Origin: an uncultured Eubacteriales bacterium
Lineage (GTDB): Bacteria > Bacillota > Clostridia > Oscillospirales > Acutalibacteraceae
Direction of reading: 5' to 3'
Assembly (NCBI GenBank): GCA_934675165.1
Contig: CAKUPP010000004.1
Coordinates: 1-64,000, forward strand
DNA length: 64,000 nt
Both the position numbers and the translations under genes were made by a program. Below the pieces are notes generated by a model. The model searched no databases, was not told the DNA's origin, and was given only the letters and a program-made list of their open reading frames with translations. Below are positions 41,754-51,181 of this stretch, one piece after another (position 1 is the first letter of the stretch; each line of letters begins with the position of its first letter).

Positions 41754-43163
41754 TTATTCCGCATAAGCAATAGGGATATTAACTGTTACAGTAGTACCAA
41801 ATCCCTCTTCGCTTATTATTACAAGGCTACCATTATGGAGAGCTACTATTTCATCCACTATTGCCAGTCCTATTCCTGATCCACGCTTTAAATAATTAGC
41901 TTTGTAAAATTTTTTTGTAACATTTGGTAAATGCTCAGCAGGTATACCACATCCGTTATCAGTAACGCTTACATACACATTCTTATCTTTAACGCCAACG
42001 TCTACACTTATTCCTCCACCCTCAGAAGTATATTTAAGTGCATTGTCTATTATGTTTATAAATACTTGCCTAAGTCTATTTTTATCACCCATAACAGGTG
42101 GAATGTTTTTTGGTTCATCATATATAAGTTCTTTTTTTTCGTTTACAGCCCTATCTTTAAACATATAGACTGCTTCACCCAATTCTGCTAAAATATCAAT
42201 TTTTTCTTTCACCAAACTTATACGTTTTTCTTTTATACTAGAAAAGTCAAGCAATCCTTCTACTATCCAAGAAAGCCTAGCCGCCTCTTTTACAATTGTT
42301 TCGAGCCCTCTTTTTATTGTACTTTCATCTTTATCACACATTTGCATAGTCTCAGCCCACCCTTTTATGGCAGTAAGAGGTGTTCTTAATTCGTGAGATA
42401 CAGAAGAGATAAACTCATTTTTTATTTTTTCTGAGTTGTCAAGTTCTTCAGCCATGTAGTTTATGGTATCACTTAACTCTCCAATTTCATCATCATATTT
42501 TTTATTTATCTTTATGTGAAAATTTCCTTGAGCAATTTGTTTCGCTTTTTCACAAATTTCACTTACAGGTCTAACAATTGACTTGATAAAATACATGCCT
42601 GACATAAACATAAACAAAACAACAATTACCTCTATACCTATGATAAGTGCTGTGCCACATACTATTCTAAAATTTGCTTCTTCCATTGACACCACATACC
42701 GTACAGCTCCAAGATATTCTCCTGCATTATCATATATGCGACGCGTAACTGCCATAAGTCTTTCACCACTAGAAATTTTTCCTTCCCATTTTCCAAGGCC
42801 ATCAGAACTAACTTTGGCAATTTCATAATCTGGCATTATTTCGGACATTTCAGGCAAAAAGCCTGTTGAAGTAATAATTACTTTATTGTTTTTATCAAAA
42901 ACCATCAGCTCCATAATTTTATTATCAGAAAAATTTTCTACATACACCTTTGCAACATCAATAAAATCAGAACTAATGCTTCCCGAATGTCCTTTAAGAA
43001 CATTACAAAGTTCGTTTGTTCTACCACCTATAGTTTGTTGTATGCCACTATAAAAATATCCACGAACTATTAATGCAAAACTAATTACTAAGGCAGTAAA
43101 AATGGACACAGTAAACCCTAAACTGTTTACTATCCACCTTCTTTTTATACCCTTAATGTTCAT
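41754..43163 (-). CDS. sensor histidine kinase
   Basis: A 469-residue sensor kinase with two membrane helices (about 12-35 and 170-192) enclosing an extracytoplasmic domain, then HAMP, HisKA with SSVSHELRTPLTAIKG (phospho-His) and HATPase with INIIDNALKYTSEGG, DNGCGIP and KRGSGIGLAIV. It phosphorylates the OmpR-type regulator coded just upstream (gap 19 bp). The signal is unknown; a lipoprotein gene at the start of the operon may take part in sensing. ATG 43163 follows GGAGAG. Confidence 0.93.
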   Translation of the reverse strand: MNIKGIKRRWIVNSLGFTVSIFTALVISFALIVRGYFYSGIQQTIGGRTNELCNVLKGHSGSISSDFIDVAKVYVENFSDNKIMELMVFDKNNKVIITSTGFLPEMSEIMPDYEIAKVSSDGLGKWEGKISSGERLMAVTRRIYDNAGEYLGAVRYVVSMEEANFRIVCGTALIIGIEVIVVLFMFMSGMYFIKSIVRPVSEICEKAKQIAQGNFHIKINKKYDDEIGELSDTINYMAEELDNSEKIKNEFISSVSHELRTPLTAIKGWAETMQMCDKDESTIKRGLETIVKEAARLSWIVEGLLDFSSIKEKRISLVKEKIDILAELGEAVYMFKDRAVNEKKELIYDEPKNIPPVMGDKNRLRQVFINIIDNALKYTSEGGGISVDVGVKDKNVYVSVTDNGCGIPAEHLPNVTKKFYKANYLKRGSGIGLAIVDEIVALHNGSLVIISEEGFGTTVTVNIPIAYAE

Positions 43164-43182
43164 GTATCTACTCTCCAAACAT

Positions 43183-43884
43183 TTAATTTTCCCATTTATA
43201 TCCCATACCCCAAACAGTAATTATATGCTTAGGGCAAGAAGCATCATCCTCTATTTTCATTCTTAAGCGTCTTATATTAACATCAACTATTTTTTCTTCT
43301 CCTTTATGTGAATCTCCCCAAACATGTTCTAAAATTTGAGTACGACTAAGCACATTACCGGGATTAGAAAAGAAATACTCCATTATTTGAAATTCCACTT
43401 GTGTAAGTTCTATCACATGACCTCTCTTTTTTAAAGCACGATTTCTTAAATTAAGTACAAATTCTCCAAATTTTATTTCTTCTTGAAACTTGTTTTCACT
43501 CCTCATTAAATTCAGTGCTACACGTCTGTATAACGCATCCACACGAGCAACAAGTTCTGATGGACTAAAAGGTTTCGTTATATAATCGTCTGCTCCAAGC
43601 ATCAGACCACTTATTTTGTCCATTTCTTGAGTTTTTGCAGTTAATAAAATTATTCCAATACTATCACTTTTTTTCCTTAACTCTTTGCAAACTTTCATTC
43701 CATCTATCCCAGGTAACATAATATCGAGAACTGCTAAATCAAAATCACCGTTATATCTATCAAACATTTCAAGAGCTTTTTCTCCACTGTCTGTTTCTAC
43801 AACTTCATATCCTGAGCGCTTTAAATTTATAACCTCAAATTCTCTTATTGCTTCTTCATCTTCTGCTACCAAAACACGTTTCAT
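43183..43884 (-). CDS. OmpR-family response regulator
   Basis: A 233-residue response regulator: receiver domain with VAEDEE, LAVLDIMLPGIDG (phospho-Asp) and LLTAK...GADDYITKPF, followed by a winged-helix DNA-binding domain (about 140-230; VEFQIMEYFFSNPGNVLSR, VDVNIRRLRMKIE). Start at 43884 after GGGGGTAA. Partner of the following histidine kinase. Its targets may include its own operon. Confidence 0.94.
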   Translation of the reverse strand: MKRVLVAEDEEAIREFEVINLKRSGYEVVETDSGEKALEMFDRYNGDFDLAVLDIMLPGIDGMKVCKELRKKSDSIGIILLTAKTQEMDKISGLMLGADDYITKPFSPSELVARVDALYRRVALNLMRSENKFQEEIKFGEFVLNLRNRALKKRGHVIELTQVEFQIMEYFFSNPGNVLSRTQILEHVWGDSHKGEEKIVDVNIRRLRMKIEDDASCPKHIITVWGMGYKWEN

Positions 43885-43912
43885 ATTCCGTATTACCCCC
43901 AGTATTTTATCT

Positions 43913-44428
43913 TCAATTTTTATTTTCTGCAAAAATGACTTCCACCATTTCTGTCTTTCTGCATTTATACACATTAACTTTTTCGTCTAAGTGCCCTATA
44001 TCACCGGATGTTATCAATATTTCTTGTTCGCCATCTTCATCTACATCTTGGACTGACACCCTTCTTATATCAGATGCACAGTAGATAGCGTCTTTAATAA
44101 CTTTCCATACATTATCTATTTTTTTTACAAACAACGCATGAACTTTATGTGATTCTTCTGGGAATGCACAAAATGCAATATATAAAGGCTCACTATCTTC
44201 ATTTAAGTTGTATTTTATAAATGAAGCAAAGCTGTCTTCAAAACGAGCATATTTCCAAATAACATCTTCACCAACACAACTGTTTATCGCCATTTGAACA
44301 CCTTGCTGATCTTCAGAAAGTTTAGGAACATTCATAGCACTTTGAACATCAAAAAAATTTGCACCGCTACATCCTGATAAACTAATTAAACATAAAACAA
44401 AAAAATAAATTAAATTTTTACGTCTCAA
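43913..44428 (-). CDS. lipoprotein, unknown function
   Basis: A 171-residue lipoprotein with lipobox SLSGC (Cys at about 20). The mature part resembles small secreted proteins with repeated strand motifs (VDEDGEQEILITSGDIG looks like an integrin-alpha-type DxDxDG calcium loop: VQDVDEDGEQEIL). It heads the operon of the two-component system and could act outside the cell with the sensor. The family is not named. Confidence 0.65.
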   Translation of the reverse strand: MRRKNLIYFFVLCLISLSGCSGANFFDVQSAMNVPKLSEDQQGVQMAINSCVGEDVIWKYARFEDSFASFIKYNLNEDSEPLYIAFCAFPEESHKVHALFVKKIDNVWKVIKDAIYCASDIRRVSVQDVDEDGEQEILITSGDIGHLDEKVNVYKCRKTEMVEVIFAENKN

Positions 44429-44463
44429 ATAACCCCTCCGAAAAATAAAATAATCTTATTTAG

Positions 44464-44491
44464 ATTATATCACAATCGTGATCTGTTTCAA
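44464..44491 (-). promoter_or_regulatory. promoter of the lipoprotein/two-component/aro operon
   Basis: On the minus strand TTGAAA (44486-44491) and TATAAT (44464-44469) with a 16-bp spacer; the spacer holds an inverted repeat ATCAC-N4-GTGAT (44469-44482) that could bind a regulator. Confidence 0.65.
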
Positions 44492-44686
44492 ACTGAAATT
44501 TGTAAAACTACAAACACCGCTTTTTACCAGGATTTAATTTGACTTAAACACCAATACTCCCAAACTAATTTTGATAATTTTTACATTCACTTCAGTTTAA
44601 TATTTGCTCCATAAAAATAAATTTACAATTATGTGTTATAATTATAATGGAAAAATAAATACAAGACAAAAAAGGAGTGTACCCAA

Positions 44687-46639
44687 ATGGAATTTAAAAT
44701 TGAGTCTAACTTCAAATTATGTGGCGATCAACAATCAGCTGTAGATATCCTTTCAAAAGGAGTATTAGCCGGAAGCAAAGAACAAACTTTACTAGGAGTA
44801 ACAGGCTCTGGAAAAACATTTACAATGGCTAACATAATAAAAAATGTTCAAAAGCCTACACTGGTTTTGGCTCACAATAAAACTTTGGCTGCACAACTTT
44901 GTTCTGAATTTAAATCTTTTTTTCCAAACAATGCAGTTGAATATTTTGTATCTTATTACGATTATTATCAACCGGAATCATATATAGCTGCTACAGACAC
45001 GTACATCGAAAAAGATTCTTCAATCAACGATGAAATAGACAAGCTCAGGCACTCAGCAACTTCAGCACTTTCTGAAAGGCGAGATGTCATTATAGTTTCG
45101 AGTGTTTCGTGCATTTACAGCCTTGGCAATCCAATTGATTATCAATCTATGGTTATTTCTCTGAGGCCAGAAACTGAAAAAAGTCGTGATGAATTAATAC
45201 AAAAACTTACACATCTTCAATATGAGCGTAATGACATCGATCTAAAAAGAAATAAATTCAGAGTTCGTGGAGATGTAGTTGAAATTTTCCCCGCCAACTC
45301 TTCACACGCTCTGATACGAGTAGAATTTTTTGGAGATTATATTGAAAAAATAAGTGAGGTAAATCCGATTACGGGAGAAGTTATTGCAAATCTTAAACAT
45401 GCTGCTATTTATCCCGCTTCACACTACATTGTTCCACCAGAAAAATTGCAATCAGCAATAAAAGAATTAAAATCAGAAGCCAATGAACAAGCAAATTATT
45501 TTTTAAAACAAAAAAAATATATAGAAGCTCAAAGAATAAAAGAAAGAGTAAATTATGACACCGAAATGTTAAGTGAAATAGGTTTTTGTAAAGGCATAGA
45601 AAACTACTCAAGAGTTTTATCAGGAAGAAAACCTGGGAGCACCCCATTTACTCTTTTTGACTACTTTCCAAATGATTTTTTAATGTTCATCGACGAATCG
45701 CACGTTACACTTCCTCAAGTTCGAGCAATGTACGCTGGAGATCGCTCAAGAAAAGAAAATTTAGTTGAATATGGATTCAGGTTGCCATCTTCTTACGATA
45801 ATAGGCCAATGAATTTTGATGAATTTTATTCCAAAATAAATCAGGTCATATTTGTAAGTGCCACTCCAGGAGATTTTGAACTAAAAAAAAGTAAAACAGT
45901 TGCGCAGCAAGTAATTCGTCCTACGGGACTATTGGATCCAGAAATATCAGTTAGACCAATAGCGGGTCAAATAGACGATTTAATATCTGAAATAAATTCA
46001 AGAATTGAAAAAAAAGAACGAACTTTAATAACAACATTAACTAAAAAAATGGCAGAAGATTTAACTTCTTATTTAAAAGACGTCGGGATAAAATCAACCT
46101 ACATGCACAGCGATATTGACACTATTGAACGAATGGAAATTGTAAAAAAATTACGTTTAGGGAAAATTGATGTACTAGTAGGAATCAATTTGTTAAGAGA
46201 AGGACTTGATATTCCAGAAGTTTCTCTTGTGGCAATTCTTGATGCAGATAAAGAAGGATTTTTAAGATCTTCGCGATCTCTCATTCAAACTATTGGTAGA
46301 GCAGCAAGAAATGCAAACGGAAAAGTTATTATGTACGCCGATGAAATAACGCCTTCTATGGAAACAGCAATAAAAGAAACAGAAAGAAGACGCAAAATTC
46401 AATATGAATATAATAAAAAACACAACATAGTTCCAAAAACAATCATTAAAAAAATTTCTGATACTCTTGAAATTTCTGAAAAATCTTTAAATAAAAAATC
46501 ATGCCAAAATTTATCAAAACATGATAAAGAAAAATTAATCAAAGATTTGACAAAAGAAATGAAACTTGCAGCCCAAATGCTTGAATTTGAACATGCTGCA
46601 TTTCTAAGAGATCAAATACAAAAACTAAAAAATGTTTAA
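44687..46639 (+). CDS. uvrB: excinuclease ABC subunit B
   Basis: A full-length 650-residue UvrB: Walker A GVTGSGKTFTMAN, YYDYYQPESYIAATDTYIEKD (beta-hairpin), FIDESHVTLPQVR (DEAD-like box), RPTGLLDPE, LREGLDIPEVSLVAILDADKEGFLRS in shorter blocks, RAARN and a C-terminal UVR motif. It takes damaged DNA from UvrA in nucleotide excision repair. AAAAAGGAG precedes the ATG; the promoter is in 44600-44648. uvrA follows after 17 bp. Confidence 0.98.
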   Translation: MEFKIESNFKLCGDQQSAVDILSKGVLAGSKEQTLLGVTGSGKTFTMANIIKNVQKPTLVLAHNKTLAAQLCSEFKSFFPNNAVEYFVSYYDYYQPESYIAATDTYIEKDSSINDEIDKLRHSATSALSERRDVIIVSSVSCIYSLGNPIDYQSMVISLRPETEKSRDELIQKLTHLQYERNDIDLKRNKFRVRGDVVEIFPANSSHALIRVEFFGDYIEKISEVNPITGEVIANLKHAAIYPASHYIVPPEKLQSAIKELKSEANEQANYFLKQKKYIEAQRIKERVNYDTEMLSEIGFCKGIENYSRVLSGRKPGSTPFTLFDYFPNDFLMFIDESHVTLPQVRAMYAGDRSRKENLVEYGFRLPSSYDNRPMNFDEFYSKINQVIFVSATPGDFELKKSKTVAQQVIRPTGLLDPEISVRPIAGQIDDLISEINSRIEKKERTLITTLTKKMAEDLTSYLKDVGIKSTYMHSDIDTIERMEIVKKLRLGKIDVLVGINLLREGLDIPEVSLVAILDADKEGFLRSSRSLIQTIGRAARNANGKVIMYADEITPSMETAIKETERRRKIQYEYNKKHNIVPKTIIKKISDTLEISEKSLNKKSCQNLSKHDKEKLIKDLTKEMKLAAQMLEFEHAAFLRDQIQKLKNV

Positions 46640-46656
46640 TAAAGGAAGTGTCACAA

Positions 46657-49497
46657 ATGTCAAAATATATAACGATCAAAGGAGCAAAAGTTCACAATTT
46701 AAAAAATGTAAGCTTAAAAGTACCTAGAGACAAGCTTGTGGTTTTTACCGGTTTGTCGGGTTCAGGAAAATCTTCGCTTGCTTTCGATACAATCTATGCT
46801 GAAGGTCAACGTCGATATATGGAATCTCTTTCTTCTTATGCAAGACAATTTCTTGGGCAGATGGACAAACCTGATGTAGAAAGCATTGAAGGCCTTTCTC
46901 CTGCTATATCCATAGATCAAAAAACAACTTCAAAAAATCCTCGATCAACAGTTGGAACCGTAACAGAAATATATGACTATCTAAGACTTTTATTTGCAAG
47001 AGTCGGAACACCACATTGCCCAATTTGTGGCAAAGAAATATCTAACCAAACAATAGATCAAATAGTAGACAAAATATTTAATTTTAAAGAAAATAGCAAA
47101 ATACAGATTTTGTCCCCCGTAGTAATCGGCAAAAAAGGAGAACATACCAAAGAATTGGAAGCAGCAAAAAAAGAAGGTTTTGTTCGTGTACGTATTGATG
47201 GTACTATACGAGATTTGTCGGAAAATATAAAATTATCAAAAAATCAAAAACATACCATAGAAATAATCGTGGACAGAATTGTACTAAAAAAAGATTCTCG
47301 CTCTAGAATATCTGACGCTGTTGAAATTGCCACAAATTTTTCAAATGGATTAGTAACGGTCAATTTAGACATGGAAAAAGACATCGTATTTTCTAAAAAT
47401 CATGCTTGCCCTGAGCACAATATATCCATAGAAAAACTTGAGCCAAGGACGTTTTCGTTTAACAGCCCTTTTGGTGCTTGTGAAAAATGTACCGGATTGG
47501 GTGTATTTTTGAAAATAGACCCTAAGCGTATTATCCCTGATGATTCAAAATCCATAAATGAAGGAGGAATCAAAGGCGGAGGCTGGTCAATGGAAGGAAA
47601 TTCAATAGCCAATATGTATTTCAAAGCATTGGCAAAAAAATACAAATTTTCTCTTGATACTCCAATACGTAAGCTTGCACCTCAAATAGTTAACATTTTA
47701 CTCTACGGAACTAATGGCGAAATGTTGGATTTAATAAGAGAAACGGCATACGGTAAAACAACATACAAAAATAAATTTGAAGGAATTATACCAAATCTAG
47801 AAAGAAGATTCCGCGAAACAAAAAGCTCTTGGATAAAACAAGAAATAGAATCATTTATGAGTGAAATTCCATGTGACAAATGTAACGGAAAACGTCTTTC
47901 GCCTATTGCATTATCGGTGACTATAGGAGGAATAAACATATCTCAAGTTTGCGATAAATCTATAACTGAAGCTCTAGAATTTTTTAACAACTTAAATTTA
48001 TCTGAAAAAAATTCTGTTATTGCCATGCCAATATTAAAAGAAATAAAAAACAGGCTTAATTTTTTAAAAAACGTAGGACTGGAATATCTCACTTTATCAA
48101 GAAATTCCGGTACTTTATCAGGTGGAGAAAGCCAGCGCATACGTCTTGCAACACAAATAGGCTCTGCACTTATGGGCGTTTTGTATGTACTTGATGAACC
48201 TAGCATAGGATTGCATCAAAGAGATAACGGAAAACTTATTGATGCACTTAAAAATTTGAGAGACAGCGGCAACAGTGTGATAGTTGTAGAACACGATGAA
48301 GAAACAATGTATGCTTCAGATTACATTGTGGATGTTGGCCCAGGTTCAGGTGTAAATGGCGGTGAAATAGTATGCTCTGGAACTATTGAAGATATTAAAA
48401 AATGTCCTAATTCTATCACTGGAATGTATTTGAGCCACAAAAAAACAATACCAATTCCAAGCGTGAGACGAACTGGAAACGGAAAATTTTTAGAAGTAAA
48501 AAAAGCATGTGAAAACAATTTGAAAAATATAGATGTAAAAATACCTCTTGGAACAATAACAGGAATAACTGGTGTTTCAGGCTCAGGCAAATCAACTTTG
48601 GTTAACGAAATAATATATAAAAAATTATCAGTAGAACTCAATCACTCAAAAGTGATTCCAGGAAAACACGAAAATATCCTAGGTATAGAAAATCTTGATA
48701 AAGTTATTGATATAAGCCAATCCCCCATCGGAAGAACGCCAAGATCAAATCCCGCAACATACACCGGAGTGTTTACCGATATTCGAGATTTATTTGCTTC
48801 TACGAATGACGCTAAAGCTAAAGGATTTAAAAGTGGAAGATTTTCTTTTAATGTAAAAGGTGGTCGTTGCGAAGCTTGCCAAGGTGACGGAATTATTAAG
48901 ATAGAAATGCACTTTCTTTCAGATATATATGTACCGTGTGAAGTTTGCAAAGGAAAGCGTTACGGAAATGAAACATTATCAGTAAAATACAAAAATAAAA
49001 ACATAAGTGACGTTTTAAATATGACCGTCGATGAAGCTTGTGAATTTTTTGAAAATATACCCAAAATAAAGAAAAAACTTGATACACTCAAAGAAGTAGG
49101 GCTTGGATATATAAAACTTGGGCAACCTGCTACAACACTTTCAGGGGGAGAAGCTCAGCGTGTAAAACTTGCTACTGAATTATCAAAACGAGCTACCGGA
49201 AAAACTTTTTATATCTTAGATGAACCCACTACAGGACTTCATGTTGCTGATGTTCACAAACTATCCGACGTTTTGCAAAAACTTGTTTCATCTGGCAATA
49301 CTGTTCTTTTAATAGAACACAACTTAGATTTAATAAAAACGTGCGACTATATAATTGATCTTGGACCCGAGGGCGGAAAAAACGGTGGCAACATAATTGC
49401 TCAAGGTACACCTGAGGAAATAGCTAAAGTTAAAAAATCTTACACAGGATTCTATTTAAAATCTTTACTTAAAAATAAAAATGTTGATTTTAAGTGA
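46657..49497 (+). CDS. uvrA: excinuclease ABC subunit A
   Basis: A full-length UvrA (946 residues): two ABC ATPase modules with Walker A GLSGSGKSSLAFD and GVSGSGKSTLVNE, signature LSGGESQRIRLA and LSGGEAQRVKLA, Walker B LYVLDEPS and FYILDEPT, and zinc motifs CPIC, CDKCNG and CEACQGDG/CEVCKG. It finds DNA damage and loads UvrB. ATG 46657 is chosen because AAGGAAG is then 8 bases away; the GTG at 46648 is too close. Confidence 0.98.
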   Translation: MSKYITIKGAKVHNLKNVSLKVPRDKLVVFTGLSGSGKSSLAFDTIYAEGQRRYMESLSSYARQFLGQMDKPDVESIEGLSPAISIDQKTTSKNPRSTVGTVTEIYDYLRLLFARVGTPHCPICGKEISNQTIDQIVDKIFNFKENSKIQILSPVVIGKKGEHTKELEAAKKEGFVRVRIDGTIRDLSENIKLSKNQKHTIEIIVDRIVLKKDSRSRISDAVEIATNFSNGLVTVNLDMEKDIVFSKNHACPEHNISIEKLEPRTFSFNSPFGACEKCTGLGVFLKIDPKRIIPDDSKSINEGGIKGGGWSMEGNSIANMYFKALAKKYKFSLDTPIRKLAPQIVNILLYGTNGEMLDLIRETAYGKTTYKNKFEGIIPNLERRFRETKSSWIKQEIESFMSEIPCDKCNGKRLSPIALSVTIGGINISQVCDKSITEALEFFNNLNLSEKNSVIAMPILKEIKNRLNFLKNVGLEYLTLSRNSGTLSGGESQRIRLATQIGSALMGVLYVLDEPSIGLHQRDNGKLIDALKNLRDSGNSVIVVEHDEETMYASDYIVDVGPGSGVNGGEIVCSGTIEDIKKCPNSITGMYLSHKKTIPIPSVRRTGNGKFLEVKKACENNLKNIDVKIPLGTITGITGVSGSGKSTLVNEIIYKKLSVELNHSKVIPGKHENILGIENLDKVIDISQSPIGRTPRSNPATYTGVFTDIRDLFASTNDAKAKGFKSGRFSFNVKGGRCEACQGDGIIKIEMHFLSDIYVPCEVCKGKRYGNETLSVKYKNKNISDVLNMTVDEACEFFENIPKIKKKLDTLKEVGLGYIKLGQPATTLSGGEAQRVKLATELSKRATGKTFYILDEPTTGLHVADVHKLSDVLQKLVSSGNTVLLIEHNLDLIKTCDYIIDLGPEGGKNGGNIIAQGTPEEIAKVKKSYTGFYLKSLLKNKNVDFK

Positions 49498-49550
49498 ATA
49501 TTGTAGTACTATGACGATGTATTCTTTTTAGGAAGGAGGTTAGTATACTA

Positions 49551-50222
49551 ATGGACAGAGTTATACTTAAGAAAAAGGCAAAAGGTTTAATCCGCAAAAA
49601 TTTAAACGTTTTTGCTGTTTTTGCATTGATTTTATTTCTTTGTAATTTGATAATTGGTATTGGAAATTATGCAAATATCATTGCCAACATATATAATACA
49701 TCTGGATATGGATATATTGCTAATATTAATTATTTTTCATTACCATTTTTTAAATTCTTTTCTTTTGCAATTTCTTTTTTACTAATACCTATGCTTATGT
49801 TTTCAATTCAAAATGCAAGTTTACAGGTAGCAAGAGATAAAGAAATAAAGTATTCCATGTTAAAGTATGGATTTAATCGCTTATTTGATAGCGTAATTTT
49901 AAATCTTTTGCGTACATTGTTTGTTTTTTTATGGTCACTATTATTAGTAGTACCTGGAATTTTAAAAAGTTATTCATACAGAATGGCTCCCTACTTAATG
50001 ATTGACGATAAAAATTTAACTCCTCGTGAAGCGCTTAAATTGAGCACACGTATAATGGATGGCCATAGATTTGAATTGTTTGTGCTTGATATCTCTTTTA
50101 TAGGATGGTACATTTTGTGGTGGATTACAGCAGGAGTATTTTCTCTTTATGTACTACCATATCGCCAAACTTCCGAAGCTTTGTTTTATCTTAACTTAAA
50201 ATCGAGCGAGGAGGCTTTATAA
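49551..50222 (+). CDS. DUF975 membrane protein
   Basis: A 223-residue membrane protein with about five hydrophobic segments and the DUF975 blocks SYSYRMAPYLMIDDKNLTP and ALKLSTRIMDGHRFELFVLD. Function unknown. AGGAAGGAGG precedes the ATG. It lies 53 bp after uvrA and its stop overlaps the start of the next lipoprotein gene. Confidence 0.8.
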   Translation: MDRVILKKKAKGLIRKNLNVFAVFALILFLCNLIIGIGNYANIIANIYNTSGYGYIANINYFSLPFFKFFSFAISFLLIPMLMFSIQNASLQVARDKEIKYSMLKYGFNRLFDSVILNLLRTLFVFLWSLLLVVPGILKSYSYRMAPYLMIDDKNLTPREALKLSTRIMDGHRFELFVLDISFIGWYILWWITAGVFSLYVLPYRQTSEALFYLNLKSSEEAL

Positions 50223-50806
50223 TGAAAACAAATCATTTGGCCTTATTTGCAACCATTTCTATATTCTATTTGAGCGGATGCAGTAATGAAACTTCAACTG
50301 CACCCGCTCAGGCGGTTAGTTTACAAAAAACAGATGAAAATAAATCTCACAGCTTACAAAATTCATCTAAAAACTTTGAAGATAACAGCGTTGTATCTGG
50401 GGATTTAAAGTGGCCTTCCGAAAAATTTATAAATCCCAACATAAAATATGATAGTACAAAAAAAATAGAATCCACAAAATATATTGACGGAAAAACTCAA
50501 GCTGACGGACATAGTTTGTGGACAGTTTATTATAAAGAATCAAATTTAAATGAAATAAAACTTTACGTAGAAAAATTAAAGAAAAATGGGTTCAAATACA
50601 GCAAATCACTCAATGACTCTGAGCCAAAATTTAGGTTCGAAGATGGATTTTTTAGTTGGAGAGGAACAAATGAAGATAAAACTCAAGGAGTAGTTGTATA
50701 TCTTGCAAGTCAGCCAGAAATATACCAAGATGGCGCCGATAATTTTGAATACAATATGTACATACAGCTTATGGACTGCGATCCACTAGATTTATTTGTA
50801 AGCTAA
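50222..50806 (+). CDS. lipoprotein, unknown function
   Basis: A 194-residue lipoprotein with lipobox YLSGC (Cys at about 20). A Ser/Lys-rich linker precedes a domain with YKESNLNEIKLYVEKLKKNG. No family recognised. It starts within the DUF975 stop, so the two are co-expressed, and ends at a terminator. Confidence 0.6.
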   Translation: MKTNHLALFATISIFYLSGCSNETSTAPAQAVSLQKTDENKSHSLQNSSKNFEDNSVVSGDLKWPSEKFINPNIKYDSTKKIESTKYIDGKTQADGHSLWTVYYKESNLNEIKLYVEKLKKNGFKYSKSLNDSEPKFRFEDGFFSWRGTNEDKTQGVVVYLASQPEIYQDGADNFEYNMYIQLMDCDPLDLFVS

Positions 50807-50854
50807 AAACATATAAAAATATATTTGTTTTAAAAAATATTATATTACTTCACT

Positions 50855-50897
50855 CCCTCAAAAGTTAGTATTAAAATCTTAACTTTTGGGGTAATCT
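50855..50897 (+). terminator. terminator after the DUF975/lipoprotein genes
   Basis: CCCTCAAAAGTTA (50855-50867) pairs with TAACTTTTGGGG (50880-50891), followed by a T-rich stretch. Confidence 0.7.
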
Positions 50898-51047
50898 TAT
50901 TTATAACATTAAATTTCTTGTTTAACATGCTCTTTTTTTGCTAAAGTTAATCAATAAAATTTACTTTCTTATTGCGCAAAATGAGTATAGAATATATTGT
51001 ACGTGGATATTGTACAAAATATTTTTTAGAATAAATAAATAATCAAA

Positions 51048-51077
51048 TTGACACTGTCTTAAATACAATGATATTAT
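51048..51077 (+). promoter_or_regulatory. promoter of asd-dapA-dapB
   Basis: TTGACA (51048-51053) and TATTAT (51072-51077) with an 18-bp spacer. The leader to the asd ATG is about 100 nt. I see no lysine-riboswitch signature in it. Confidence 0.6.
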
Positions 51078-51119
51078 ATAAATAAAATAAAAACATACAA
51101 GTTAGAGAAAAGGCGGTGA

Positions 51120-51152
51120 ATGAGCAAAAATTTTATTCGCCATATTATTTGA
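51120..51152 (+). CDS. possible 10-residue leader peptide before asd
   Basis: ATG at 51120 with AAAGGCGGTGA directly upstream opens a 10-codon frame (MSKNFIRHII) ending at TGA 51150-51152. asd itself, 30 bp later, has no ribosome binding site. TGAGC at 51121-51125 can pair with GCTCA at 51171-51175, next to the asd start. The peptide contains no Lys run, so classic attenuation is not obvious; translational coupling is possible. Confidence 0.4.
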   Translation: MSKNFIRHII

Positions 51153-51181
51153 CAATAAAAATTTAAATTAGCTCAAAATTT

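Noticed and set aside
44429..44686. LexA/SOS box before uvrB
   Set aside because: No GAAC-N4-GTTC-like site could be found in the region.
50892..51181. Lysine riboswitch before asd
   Set aside because: No conserved lysine-aptamer elements were found and the leader from the promoter is too short.
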